Shown in pieces: positions 49,035 to 62,386 of a stretch of DNA of 64,000 nucleotides (the stretch's first letter is position 1; the number at the start of each line of letters is the position of its first letter). The stretch is from Ophiosphaerella korrae (Eukaryota > Ascomycota > Dothideomycetes > Pleosporales > Phaeosphaeriaceae). The notes under the pieces are model-generated. The model was not told the DNA's origin, made no database searches, and saw only the letters and a list, made by a program, of their open reading frames with translations. The stretch covers positions 62,001-126,000 of the forward strand of contig JALNQF010000014.1 in assembly GCA_028456385.1 (NCBI GenBank), given 5' to 3'. Both the position numbers and the translations under genes were made by a program.

Positions 49035-49530
49035 TGTTATAGCTATAACAAGAGAAGATTAATTTAAACTAATTAGTCTTACTATAGATAACGACAATAT
49101 ATATAACCTATAGAGAAATAAACTAGATTAGGAAACTAACTATAATAGGGATACGTAATAAATTCGCGATTTATAATCTTAGTAAATATAAAGTATAAAG
49201 CTAAGTACGTAATAGATTTACAATTTATAATTTTAGTAAATATAAAGTATAAAGCTAAGTACATAATAGATTTACAATTTATAATCTTAGTAAACACGAA
49301 GTATAAAGCTAGCTAAGAAGCCTAGGTATATAGCTAGTAGTAATACGTATTATTAGGATAGTATTAGTAATTTAATCTTTTAACTATAGAACGCTAATAC
49401 AAGATAGTTATAAAATATCTTCTATTATTTATAGTTATTATAGATCCCTACTTAGGCTTTTATTATTATCTCTTAATCTACTAACTTACTAGAATAGGTA
49501 CCTATAGTTAATAACAGAGAGCCTATTATA
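49035..49530 (+). repeat. Element B 3' LTR
   Basis: 496 bp, same length as the 5' copy. Begins with the 16-bp palindrome TGTTATAGCTATAACA. Confidence 0.92.
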
Positions 49531-49535
49531 TTAAT

Positions 49536-50150
49536 AAGCGTATTAACTATTTTTATAAGCTTTATAATATATATAATACTACTATATCTAATACTACTAC
49601 TCCTAAAACTAACTTAGAGGTACGCTATACTAGCGTTAAGCTTACTTATACTTAGCGTACCTTTAACTTAGAGCTATTAAACTACAAGCACCTTACTACT
49701 TATAGTAGTACTCCCTTAGGAGTACTTACTTAAATACCTACGACTACGCTTTAATTTTTAGAGCTTATTTTAACTAAATAGCGAAGCCTTATAGCCTAGT
49801 AGTAGGGTTTAGTTAGAGTATTAATAGAGATTTTAGGCTACCTTTACTATATTATATATTTACCTATACTACGCTTATATAGCGTATACTAACTACTTTT
49901 TAGGCTTACTATAGCTACCTTTCTATAAAATAAGTTAATAATAAAGAAGATAATAATAAAGAGGATAGTAGTAAGGAAGAAGAGGTAGAAGAAGAAGAAG
50001 TAGAAGAGGAAGAAAAGGAAGAAAAAGAAGAGGAAGAAGATAAAGTAGAAGGTTAAGACGTTCTACTTTTAAAAAGTAGGTAGGACGTAAGTAGAAAGTA
50101 GTTTAGGCTTATCTAATAAGTAGAGAAGAAATAGTTTATAGTATAATTAT
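49536..50150. other. Element A internal region between B and integrase
   Basis: AT-rich element A sequence without clear motifs. A purine run of GAA/GGA triplets at about 49,976-50,055 is the only low-complexity feature. Confidence 0.6.
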
Positions 50151-52043
50151 TTGTTTTTTATACGTATAGATACCTAGCTATAGAGCTAAAAGTTAGATTA
50201 TACTATTTACTCTATAAGTACGTTTTAAGTACGTAAATTATATTTTCTATATATATTTTAATTGTAGAGCGCTTTAAGCTAAATTAAAATCTTTAAGTAG
50301 TTTATCTATATCTTTAAAATCTATAGTAAGAGTCTATATATCTTAGGATTTATTATATCTTTTCTATCTAAGGAAATACTCTAGTTATCCTTTCTTTTTA
50401 CATTTCTTTAGGATTCTTTTAACTTCTTATACTTCTTCTCTTTTTTCTATTACTTTAGGTAGCTAGGTATTATCTTCTATACCTAATTAAGATTTCTATC
50501 TCTTAAAGAGAGAAATATAAAATACGTTGTAAATATAATAGTAAGGTAGTAGTAGTAGGTAGTATACCTACGTTCCTACTACGTCTTATACTTAAAATAG
50601 TCTAATAAACTTATCTAATAGCTTCTTATATAGTTAGTAAGTAAAGCTTAAGTTCTTTATACTTAGTAAAACTAGCTCTCTTTTTCTAAAGACTTCTAGT
50701 TTATATTTATTATTATAGTACTACGCTTAATATACTTATACTTTTTATAAAGACTTTATAAGTATTACTTACGCACTATATATATACTTTACTCTTTAAA
50801 TAGTATCTAGTACCTCTCTTTTTAGCTTACTATCCTTAAGTAAGTATATAAAGATTAGGTATTTACTTAGTATAGCGTAAAAGGGCGTTATCTTTATTCC
50901 TTTATAAATTAAGTTATTATATACAAATTATACTATTTTTAGTAAAGTAACCTAATTATCTTAATTCTCTATTGTAAAAATTCTTAAATACTATTCTAGA
51001 GTCTAATTTTATTATTTAGTTTACCTATTAGTCTATAGGTAGAAAGCTATACTTAGCCTACGCTTTACCTATAGTTAGTAGTATATTTCTACCTAAAATT
51101 TTAAAGTAAAGATTAACTCTTAGTCTAATATAATACCTTTCTATATCCTATAGTTTTAGATAATATTATTAAAGTATACTTCTATAAACTATTACGCGTC
51201 TTACTTTTTAAGTACTAGGATATAGATAGCTATCTTAGATAAGTAGTCTACTATTACTAGTATTATATTATATACGTACCCTAAGCTATCTTTTAAAGGC
51301 GGGAGGCCTATAATAAAGTCTAGAGAGACTTCTTTAAAGATATTACTTAGGATTAGTAAAGGAGATAATTCCTTATACTACTTATACCTTAGCGCTTTAC
51401 TTTACTAGTATATTACGTAGGTCTTTATATATTCTTAAACGTCTTACTCTATTAATAGCTAGTAATAGTATCTTATAATTAGCTTAAGCGTTCTATATAT
51501 ACTAAAGTAGCTAGTTATATATAAGTTATAATACTAGAGTAAAATCTCTTACTTAATAGTAGGTTCCTCTAGAATATATACTCTACCTTTATATCTTAAG
51601 ACTTCTTTATTATCTAAGCGCTATACTTATACTCTACTACTATATTAAGTACTTTTAACTTTTATTAAACTCTTTACTTATACTTATATAAAGGCGTCTC
51701 TTTACTATAGTCTATATAAAGTTATTAGAAAGGTTTTAGACTCTACTAATATAAGTTTACTACTAACTAACTCTTTAGCTATTAAGTATAGTACGTATAG
51801 TATATATTCTATAGCGCTAGTAGTAAGAGTCTTTTTAGCGCTATAGTTTCTAGTACTATATATCTTGTATACACTTTCTAAGCTTAGCTTAGTTATAAAT
51901 CCTCTTACTCTACTAGTTATCTCTACTCTAGCTACTAAGCTTACTAGTTGTAATTTCTCCTAGAGAGTAAGTAATAAGCGTACTAGTAATAGGTTCTCTT
52001 ACTTATAGTTATATCTTCTTAAGAGGCTATCTATAGGATTTAG
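50150..52043 (-). pseudogene. Element A integrase and C-terminal region remnant
   Basis: On the minus strand, SLDFIIGLPP at about 51,295-51,350 matches the first catalytic segment of gypsy integrases (MDFIxGLP), with DRxSK-like text after it. The region ends at the CTTAC duplication of element C, and its upstream half resumes at 59,080. Integrase joins the cDNA to the host; this copy is inactive. Confidence 0.75.
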
Positions 52044-52048
52044 CTTAC

Positions 52049-52490
52049 TATTATAGGGTGTTACTAGAGTTAACCTCCTAGTACCTAATAGGTATTAGTA
52101 GATTATAAGTTAATAGTAAAAGCTTAGGTTATAATCTATAATAACTTATAAATAATAGAAGATGTTTTACAACTATCTTATATTAGCGTTCTATAGTTAA
52201 AGAATTAAATTACTAATATTATCCTAATAATATACATCCTACTAACTATATACCTAGGTTTCTTAGCTAACTTCGTACTTTGTATTTGCTAAGATCGCGA
52301 ATTACAAATTTATTACGTACTTAGATTTATACTTTATATTTACTAAGATCGCGAATCGCGAATTTATTACGTGTCCCTATTATAGTTAGTCTCTTAACCT
52401 AGTTTGTTTCTCTATAAGTTATACGTGTCGTTATTACTTATAGTAAAGCTTATTAGTTTAAATTAGTTTTCCCTTGTTACAACTATAATA
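52049..52490 (-). repeat. Element C 3' LTR
   Basis: 442 bp; starts TATTATAGGG where the other LTR has TGTTGTAGGG. Confidence 0.92.
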
Positions 52491-53119
52491 CTATTCTCCT
52501 CTCTAGATAGGTTTTTATTTCTCTATCCTAGGCCTAAGGTTATTAGTCTAGTTTCTTTGTTTATTTCTAGTTCTTTATTATCTTCTATATCTTCGCGTTC
52601 TAATTATAATAAACTCCTTCTTATTACTCGTGTTACTCGTAACAGGGTTAAAATATTTCCTTATACCTATTATACTTAATTAAAACTTACTTACCTTATA
52701 TCTTTAAAGGATAGTAAACACTATAATAAGTATATCCTAGCTAATATTTAACACAAGTATATACTATCTAGTATCTCTCTTATAGAATATAAGTACTTAA
52801 TTTCTATATAGTCTCTTCTTACTAAGTTATATAAGGCGAGCTATTAACTAGGCTTAAGAGATACTATTATTATAGCTTATAGAAGCTAAGGCTAAGTATA
52901 AGCTAACTCTTTATAAGCTAGTAGATCTTTATTCTTATATTAAGTATCTTTATAAGATAAAGGCTTATAATAACGCTAAATTGTCTAAATAGTCTTGTGC
53001 CTTAGAGGCTAAGATAGACCTTAAGGATATAGTTTAGGCTGCTCTAGCTCCTATTGTATTAAGCGTTCCTAACGCCTCTCTATTTAGCGTTAGTAGTGTT
53101 AATTTTCTTAGTTTACTAT

Positions 53120-56100
53120 AAGGCGGTCTAGAGAGTTTTAATTTTAGAACTCCTCTAGTTTCTTAAGGCAATTAAGATTATCCTCTAGTTCCTATATTTT
53201 TTCCTATAGTTGTCCTTTCTTATCTATACCTATCTATTCTACTAAATAGTAGTTTCTTCTATTGTAGAATTAGTACTATAAGATTTTCTTTACTTTCTAT
53301 TCTTCTTATTCTCTATACGTATCTACTTTGTATACTAGTAATTCTACTTCTTGTAGTACTTGTTCTAGTAGAGCTATATAGAATATTAAGTATATCTTTA
53401 TCTTATTTAGTAGCTTTAGTTTAAATATAACTAGTATAACTTCCTTCTTAATTTTATATAGTCTTATTTTAACGTAGTCTAATTTTAAACTTAGACGTTT
53501 ACTCTTAATATTCTTTTATACTAACTATACTTTTTCTCTCTCTTTAAATTAAGGTTCTTTTTTATACTTCTTATTGTAGTACTTTACTATTTAATTGTAT
53601 AGAAACTTTATATCCTATCTTAATTAGTTATATATATCCTTAAGTCTATTAGCGAAGTTTTCTCCTCTTAGAGACTAAGATATCTAGTTTCTTAGTGTCT
53701 AGTATACGTTAGGCTTAAATCTATAGTTTACAAAGAAGAGTAATACTCTTATTACTATATTCTTTACGCTGTTGTATACTAACTATGCTATAGGTAGTAA
53801 CTATACCTAATTATTCTAGTTGTAGTTAAGGTAGTATCTTAGGTATTGTTCTACTATCTAATTTATTTGTTCTAACTATCTATCTATTTGTAGGTAATAT
53901 ACTATAGATATTACGTATTTAATTCCTAATTGCGCTATTATTATTCCTTATAGTTTTAATGTAAATTATACGTCTCTATCTATAATAATCTTATCTAGTA
54001 GTCTATATTAACTAATTATAGTTCCTAGAACCTAGTATATAGTAACCTCTATTTTACTTTTCTCTTTATATAGTCTAAAGTATATATACTTTATAAGCTT
54101 ATCTACTATTGTTAAGATTCTATTATACTTAACCCCTAATATTAAGTCTTTAGACTTTAGTAATTTCGTAATAAAGTCTATTATAATAACTCTCTATAGT
54201 TATTCTAGTACTTCTACTAGTTATAATATTCTATATAGTATATATTTATTATATTTATTCCTTTAACATTCTATATAGTCTTATAGTACTTCTATTACTA
54301 ATTATCTTACTTTTAGAATGTAGTAGTCTCGTAGTAGTCTATCTAATATTTTCTCTATACCTTAGTAGCTATATACTAGTAATTTATAGAATTATTATAT
54401 AAATTCTCTCTAGATTTTCTTTAAGATATATATTCTTCTATAGGCTTGTACAAATCCTTCTTAGATTTCTAGTTTCTCTATTTCTTTAGATACTTCTTTT
54501 GTTATTTTCTAAATCTATTTATCTAGCTTACTACTCTTCCTTTTAAGTGTTGCAGCTATTTTATATATATTTAGGACTAAGTGTCCTTCTTTGTTCTTAA
54601 CTAGAACTATACTAGTAGCGCTTACTTCTTCTTATAAGTCTAGTCTTCTACTAAGGGCGTCTATAAACTAATTGTCTTTCCCTTTTATATATATAATTTC
54701 TATATTAAACGTTAACAAGTATTCCTACTATCTTATATAGCGTTATAATAATTCTTTATTTATTATAAATCTTATAAAATTCTTGTAGTCTATATAGACC
54801 TTTGTCTAATATTTTACTCCTTATAGGTATACTCTCTATTATTTAAATACTTTATAGATTACTAGTATCTCTTTATTATAGATTAGGTAGTTAAGTTCTA
54901 CTATTTTTATTTTCTTAGAGAAGTACTTAACTAAGTATTCTTTTTTAGTCTCTAGGTCTTCTTGTATTAGTGCTATTCTATAGACTAAGTTAGATACGTC
55001 TATCTTTACTATTACTAGTAGGTCTAGGTTGTATATTCTAATAACTAGGTTTTCTATAAACTTTTTCTTAATCTTCTTAAATACCTCCTCGTATTCTTTT
55101 ATCTATTTAAATAGCGTATCTTTTTTTATAAGTCTTGTTATTAGTTCTATATCTTTAGACTATCTTACTATTAACTTTCTATAAAAGTTAGCTAGCCTAT
55201 AAAATTATTGTACCTCTTTTAGGTTTTTTAGTATTAGCTATTTGTTAATTAACTTAATCTTTTCTAGATTAATCTTGATTTTTCCTAGTTCTATAATAAA
55301 CCCTAGGAAATCTATTTCTTTTGTATAGAACTCGTATTTTCTTATCTTAAGAAATATTTTAGCTTCTACTAGTTTTTCTAGTACTTTATATATATATTGT
55401 ACGTGTTCTTCCTCTATTTCTAAGAATATAAGGATATTATCTAAGTATACAAATATAAATATATCTAAGTACTCTCTTAGTACTATATTAATCCTTTCTT
55501 AGAATACTACTAGTATATTTGTTAAGCTAAATAGTATAACTAAATATTTATATAATCTCTATTGTGTTCTAAATACTATTTTCTACTTGTTACCTTTTTT
55601 AATTCTAATTTAGTAGTAGGCGTTCTAGATATCTAATTTTGTAAAGATTGTTACTTTTTATAATTTATCTTGTATTATATCTATCTATAGTAATAGGTAT
55701 TAGTTCTTACTTATAACTACGTTAGTCTTTCTAAAGTCTACGTATAGTCTCTTATTACTTATTCCTTTTTTATCTATAAAGATAAGTCTATATACTACTA
55801 AGAACTTAGATTCTCTTATCTATCCTTTCTTTATTGCGTTTTAAATAAACGCTCGTTTGATTTTTAACTCTTCTTCTATTTTCTAGTAGACTAGGCTCTA
55901 CCCTACGTCTTTTCTTTCTTCTATTTCTATTGCTAAGTCCTATAGTTAATATTCTAGAAGGTAATCTTTAGGTTCTATAAGCTATTCTTCCTATTTCTTA
56001 TATTCTTCTAGGAATTCTCCTTTGTAGGTGTTCTTATAGGCCTTTAACGTATCTATTCTATAGTAGTTAATCTTTCTTATTCTCTAATTAATATATAGGT

Positions 56101-58570
56101 TAGTTATCTATAACTATAGTATACCTAGTATTATATCTTATTTATTATTAATTATTGTTATGTCTATAACTATATTCTTAATTTCTAGTCTTTCTAACCT
56201 TAGTATTAAAGGTACTATCTCGAACTATATTAGTTTCTAGAATAGTTTTCCTTTAATTATACTTAGTTGTTAAGAGTATTTTTTTATTGTATACTTTATT
56301 CTTTATGTTTCTACAAACTTTTTTAATATAAAGTTTCTTATAGCTCTACTATTAATTATTAATTATACTTTCTTTTCTTAGTATATACCTATTTTTATAA
56401 TATATAGGCCTCTTATACCTTCTAGCTTTTCTTACTTTAGTATTTTATTAAATTATCTATCTTTCTAGGGCTATAGTCCTATTTTAAGTTTATATTCTTT
56501 GTGTTTTAGATATTTATTATATATGTATTTGTACTATAGTCCTCCTTAGACGTATTTCTTAGATAATTTAGGGCTAGGTCTTACTACTAAGTATCTATTT
56601 TCTAGGATTATTTCCTATCCTTAGATATTTTCTACTAGAATTACTCTTATATAATTATAACCTCTTCTCTTTATAGGCTATATATTATTATTTGCTTTAG
56701 AGTTCCTATATATAATATAATTCTTATCTAGGTATAATATCTATAATACTTTAAAGTGTACTAGGTGTTTTAGGTCTATTATCTTATTATCTTCTTCCTA
56801 GTATTTGCTTTTACTAAGTGTATCTATTATTAGAATATAGTATACTACTAGTACTCTTAGTATATAGGCTTTGTTAATCTATTACGTCTTTTTTATAAGG
56901 TACTACTACTCTCTTTATATAGGTATTCTTCCTACTATAACTATATATTACTTTATCTATTCTTAAAATAGTATAAACTTTATTTCTTTAGGATTGCGTT
57001 CTTTCTAGTCTTTATACGCTTCCTCTATACTTATAACTAGTAAGTATTTCTAAATAAACTTCTATTCTTTATTTTGTTCCTCTATATCTATAGTTATATA
57101 GCTATTATAACTATATATTATTAGCTAGGTATACTCTATATCTCTTATACTAACTTGTCTCTTACTTCCTCTTAGTCCTTTAGAGGTAGTTGTAGTAGTC
57201 TCTTTATCTAGTACTAGTCTATTAGCCTAGATTAATAGTACTAGAAGCTCTTCCCCTTCTAAATCTTCTATTAGTAGGTCTATTACTTAGGCTATTTCTT
57301 CTAGCTAAGCTTTTATTCTTCTTTCTTTTGTTATAGCTACTCTATATCTCTATTTTTATAGGAACTATACTACTCTCTATTTACTAGAAAGATATATATA
57401 GTAGTCGTCGTTATAATAAAAGGTCTAATAGAGTATTACGTATTATACTTCTTTACTCCTAGCTACCTTCTCTTAAAGTTTAGCCTATACTTATAGTGCT
57501 TCTTTCTTCTTTTTAGTTATCTTTAACTAGGTTTCTTTCTTTAAGTCTTTGTTCTTGTAATCTTTTATAAAGTATCTTAGTTTCCTATATTTATAATATA
57601 CTATATTCTTTCTCTTTTTTAATTAGTAGTCTTTCGCGTAATAGCCTAGTTTACTATAGTTAAAGTACGTAAAGTCTTTATTCTTCTTTTTCTTTTTATC
57701 TTTATTTACGTTAAGGACTATAGGGTCTCTCTTATTATAGTTCTAAGTATAACCTCTATATTTGTTCTTCTTCTATTCTTAAAGATTATTGTTAATTTGT
57801 ATTACCTATTACTTTAGGGCTTTTAGTGTTCTTAGTTTCTCTATATAGATTATCTCGTATCGTATTTTAGAGTTTAGTCCTTGCTTAAATTGTAATATTA
57901 AGGCTAACTCGTTCTATTCTATATTCTAAGATAGTTATTTAAACTATAATACGTATTTTAGAACACTCTAACTTTATATAAGCTTCTCTAGCTATTCTTT
58001 AGCTTGTTAGGTAATATCTATATCTTTAAATGCTACTCTTATTTGTTTTGTAAAGTATTTATAACTTCTAAAAATAGCTCTAGTTTTATCTTTCTAGGTT
58101 ATTAGAGAGTATATTATATAATCTATCTAGTAAGGTTTATACTATCTTATTGCGTCTTCTTTAAGGTGCAACCTAATATATATTACCTTCTTTTCTTCTG
58201 TATTAAAGTGTAGTACTTGTATATCTATCTAAAGCTATACTAATATAATAAAGGGTCTTAGTTTTTCTCTTATTCTATTAAACTTCTTAAGGACAAGTAT
58301 CTTTAGTAGTTTCTTTATCGCGCTTATTACTAGTTGTTACGTAATTAGTTCTATCTAATTCTATCCTTTAATAATAGCTTTAATTTATACTTTGTTCTAC
58401 TTTACGTAGTCTTATAGTTCCTTGTTCTATATTTCTAAAGTATTAATTACTATTTTTATATCTTTTTTATCTAAGATTAAGTTGTTAATTTAGTCCTTAA
58501 TCGTTTCCTATATAGTACTATTAGACTTATAACTACTCTTAGGGGCTTTACTTATTTTAGTTAAACTTTC
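53120..58570 (-). pseudogene. Element C gag-pol remnant
   Basis: Minus-strand homologue of B's polyprotein. Chromodomain-like tail at about 53,150-53,290, integrase IIDRD near 53,980 and DFITKLPKSK near 54,170, reverse transcriptase YLDN at about 55,432-55,450, zinc knuckles at 57,570-57,690. Stops are frequent but some GC-richer patches remain toward 58.5 kb. Inactive. Confidence 0.87.
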
Positions 58571-58637
58571 TACTATCGTGTTAGCTAGACTATGCGCTAC
58601 TTACGCTTTGCTTCTCGCAATAACTAAATTAGTAAGG

Positions 58638-59079
58638 TGTTGTAGGGTGTTACTAGGGTTAACCTCCTAGTACCTAATAGGTGTTAGTAGATTATAAGTT
58701 AATAGTAAAAGCTTAGGTTATAATCTATAATAACTTATAAACAATAGAAGATGTTTCGCAACTATCTTGTATTAGCGTTCTGTAGTTAAAGGATTAAATT
58801 GCTAATATTATCTTAATAATATACATCCTACTAACTATATACCTAGGTTTCTTAGCTAACTTCGTGCTTTGTGTTTGCTAAGATCGCAAATTACAAATTT
58901 ATTACGTACTTAGATTTGTGCTTTGTATTTACTAAGATCGCGAATCGCGAATTTGTTACGTGTCCCTATTGTAGTTAGTCTCCTAACCTAGTTTGTTTCC
59001 CTATAGGTTATACGTGTTGTTATTACTTATAGTAGGGCTTATTAGTTTAAATTAGTTTTCCCTTATTACAACTATAACA
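58638..59079 (-). repeat. Element C 5' LTR
   Basis: 442 bp; ends in CTATAACA on the plus strand and is less AT-mutated than the 3' copy. Flanked by CTTAC. Confidence 0.92.
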
Positions 59080-59084
59080 CTTAC

Positions 59085-62060
59085 TAGCCTAGTATTTTAC
59101 TTTAAAATTAAAAGCTCCTAAGTATATAGCTTAGCGTACTTAGTATAGGTTTAGCTTATATATAGTATATATTAAGTATAGGTTATTATAATCTATAAGT
59201 ACTTAAATTATATACTATATACCTTTAAAGTAGTATCTCTACTATTTAAAACTATAAACAATAGTAAGAAGTTTAGTATTATATATTTTATAGTTTAATT
59301 CTACTTCTTGTAGTTTTCTAGAAGTAAAGGTAACTAGATACTATTTCCTATCTAAGTAGAGCTAGGATAAGATCTTAGAGATTGCAAAGGTTAACGTATT
59401 TATCTCTAAGTAAATAAGTAGCGCTAGGTTATAGTAGCGTAAGATAGGTATACTTATAAAGTATACTTTAAGTTATTTAAAAGCCTTTTATACTATACTA
59501 AGCTAATAGAATTCTTACTACTCTTTTAATATATCTATAAGGGGGGCTATTTTATAAGTATACCTTTTAATAAATCTTTAGTAGAAGTTTATAAAACCTA
59601 GGAATAACTATAGTTTCTTAATACTTATAAGCTCTAGCTATTACGTAATAGTCTTAATACACTTAGGTTTAGCGTATATACTACGCCTTATAATAATAAA
59701 GCTTAGAAAATACACTTTATTAGATATAAAGGTATATTTCTTTAGGTTTATAAAGAGTTCTACCTTTCTTAGTACTACTAGTATAGAGTAGATAGCGCGC
59801 TAGTATAGCGTAATATTATTACTATAGGTATATATAAGTATATTATTAAGGTACACTATATAGATATAATCTAGGAGTCTACTAAGCGTCTTATTAATAT
59901 ACGCTTAAAAACTAGTAAAGGCGTTAGTTAGCTTAAAAGGTATTACTAGGTATTTAAAATACTTATAGCAAGTATAGAAAGTAATTTTCTACTTATCTCC
60001 TAATTTAATTCTAATCCTATAGTAGGTATCTTTAAGATCTAAGGTAGTATAGTATTATACGCCTAATAAGTAGTCTAGTATCTCTCTAATTAGTAGGAAT
60101 AAGTACTAATCTTTTACTATAACTAAGTTTAGGCTATAGTAGTTAATATAGAAGTATAAAGCTCTATCTTTCTTTAGAATAAAAAAGATAAGTACCTCTA
60201 CTAGACTATTACTATAACGTATCTAGCTCTTATAGAGCGTATCCTCTATATACGCGTAAAGTACTTTAAGCTTATATATAGAGAGATTATAGAGTAGCTT
60301 ATAAAGAGGTTCTTTTCCCTCTATTAATAGGATTGCGTAATTAGAGTTCTTTAGGTAAAGTAGTATCTATATAGTAATATTATTAAATACGTTATAGTAT
60401 TCTAATAAAGCGTCTAGAATACGTAACTCCTACGCTATAAGTATAGCGTAGATACGCGTATTATATTCTAAGTTAATTATATTAGTCTTAAGTACTCCTA
60501 GTAAGTATAGTTCTACTTACATTTTCCTTAAGGCCTTTATAAATTCTTTAGTTATATATAACTATACTTAGGTAATAGAGGTATATCTCTAATACTATAT
60601 TTATAATCTATAGTTAAGTTATATCCTTTCTTATTTAAGAAAAGGATTTCTAAGAAAAAGTACTACTCTTTCTTTATCTACTCTATATACTATAATTTTA
60701 GATCTATATATTACTTTATTATTATTAGTAAAGCGCACCTAAAGCTTATAAGTAGTATAAGTATTCTACTTTTACGCCCCTATCTAGCTTAGTCTAAGGA
60801 GCTTAGTATCTTAGATTAGTTTTAGTCTTATTTCTACTATAATCTACTAACTAATAAGACTAATATCTACTTAAGGGTCTAGAATAACCTAAAGCTTTAT
60901 TTCTAGCTCTAAGCCTAAAGCTACGCTATATATACGCTATATACCTAGTAAGATATTAATTAATCTACGCCTTACTATCCTAGAGCTAATAATAAGGCTA
61001 GGCCTTTTTCTATTTAGTTTATATAGACTAGAATATAGTTAGAGTTACTACTATAGTACTTACTAGTATAGTATCTCTTTTTATAGTACTTAAAGTATTT
61101 AATAGTAGACTTATCTACTAACTTATTTTAGGAGTTCTTTATATCTCCTTTTATTTAGGCCTTTTTTAAGTTTTCTTTACTTATACTATTTATATAGGGC
61201 TCTTATAATTTTATTATATTATATAAGTTATACTTAAGTGTTAAGCCTAAGGTAATAAGGTTTTCTCTTATTACTAGGACCTAATAATAGTTAGTAATTA
61301 CTCTTTATAGTTTAGGCTATAGTTTTAAAAAAAAGTACTAAATCCTTTATTCTTTTATATACTAAGAAAGCTAGTCTTTAAAGATATCTAGATATCTAGT
61401 AAAAGATTTTACGCTTTATTCTTTACGTTAAGTAGCTATAGTATATACTATTACTACCTCTAGGCTATAGTTAATAAGGTTAGAGAGTAGGTTTAGTAAG
61501 TACTTTTTAAAGTACTCTTAGGTAAGAGGTTTATCTATATTTAGATTGCGCTTAATATATATATACTATTATTTACGTAGGTCTCCCTTAAAGTATTGTA
61601 TAGCCTAAAGGACAAAGTCTTTTTCTACTTTAAAGTCCTAGAGTATAAAGTAAAATACTATTTTATATAAGTAATAGTACTTCTAGTATTCTTTTAGAGA
61701 TTTACCTTTATATACTATAGGCTCTTTAGGGCGAAGTGTGTACTTTACGCACGTATTATTAACTAGGGAGTCTACGTTGCGCTTTTAAGAGGTAATAATA
61801 GTAACTTTAGAGTTATTCTTAGGAGTTATAGCGCGAAGAGTAGTTTGTTCTTGTTCTAGACGTATAATCTTATCTTCTAGGGCGTAGAGTGTACGTAATT
61901 AGGCTAATTTATCGCGTCTAATAGTTGCTTTGTAAATACGTTCTTTAATTGTTACTAGCGTACTTAGTGTACAACCTAGCTACGCGCTACTTGCGCTCTA
62001 TATAGGGTCTCGTTTAACTATTAACTATATATTTTCTTCTATTATTGTAGCCTATTGTAA
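59085..62060 (-). pseudogene. Element A gag and reverse transcriptase part
   Basis: Minus-strand frame at about 59,905-59,995 reads KTTFYT.YKYFKYLVIPFKLTNAF, matching gypsy reverse transcriptase ([22 protein letters not shown]). The RNase H/RT connection lies at 59.1-59.8 kb. Upstream of RT (60.9-62.0 kb) would be gag, where I see no intact motif. The frame is interrupted by element C on the left. Confidence 0.75.
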
Positions 62061-62108
62061 AGAGCGTATTGTTATTATTTCTAGACTATTAGCAAAGAAG
62101 TATTATTA

Positions 62109-62386
62109 TATTAAGAGGTAGCTAGAAGATAATAGTACTTACTATAGGCTATAGGAGATAGTAAAGGGATAATAGATAGTATTTAATAGTACTACTAGTA
62201 TCTAAGGGAGAATAATACTTACTTTACTCTTTTTGCAAGTATTAAGCCTTTTATACGCCTATATAGCGTACTAGCTCTACTTTAGATTATAACTATACAA
62301 TATTATAATCTTTAGTGTATCGGCCCTGCCCCTAACTTGTACTAGAGTTCCCAAGAGTCTCGAGTATTTAACGAACTCTTGTTACA
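62109..62386 (-). repeat. Element A LTR, right copy (5' LTR)
   Basis: 278 bp, retaining more GC than the left copy; ends CTTGTTACA on the plus strand (TGTAACAAG as element start). Confidence 0.92.

Larger units (their letters stand above)
42392..49530 (+). mobile_element. Gypsy-type LTR retrotransposon B
   Basis: LTRs of 496 bp at each end and a perfect 5-bp target duplication TTAAT (42,387-42,391; 49,531-49,535). Total 7,139 bp. Coding order on the plus strand is gag with zinc knuckles, protease, reverse transcriptase, RNase H, integrase and a chromodomain-like tail, so it is a chromovirus-type Ty3/gypsy element. All frames are filled with stops by C-to-T and G-to-A changes. Confidence 0.93.
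52049..59079 (-). mobile_element. Gypsy-type LTR retrotransposon C
   Basis: LTRs of 442 bp at 52,049-52,490 and 58,638-59,079, with a perfect 5-bp duplication CTTAC (52,044-52,048; 59,080-59,084). Total 7,031 bp. It is in inverted orientation to B and of the same family; internal sequences match along the length. Its LTR has two 54-bp units against three in B, which exactly explains the length difference of 54 bp. Confidence 0.93.
41494..62386 (-). mobile_element. Gypsy-type LTR retrotransposon A (host of B and C)
   Basis: LTRs of exactly 278 bp in direct orientation at 41,494-41,771 and 62,109-62,386. Their outer flanks (CTTCC left, TTTTC right) agree as a 5-bp duplication only if transitions are allowed. 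Reverse transcriptase on the minus strand lies at 59.1-60.9 kb and integrase at 50.2-52.0 kb; these are the two sides of element C. After removal of B and C the element is about 6.7 kb. It inserted into the transposase gene of the pogo-like element, which reads across the join. Confidence 0.88.
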
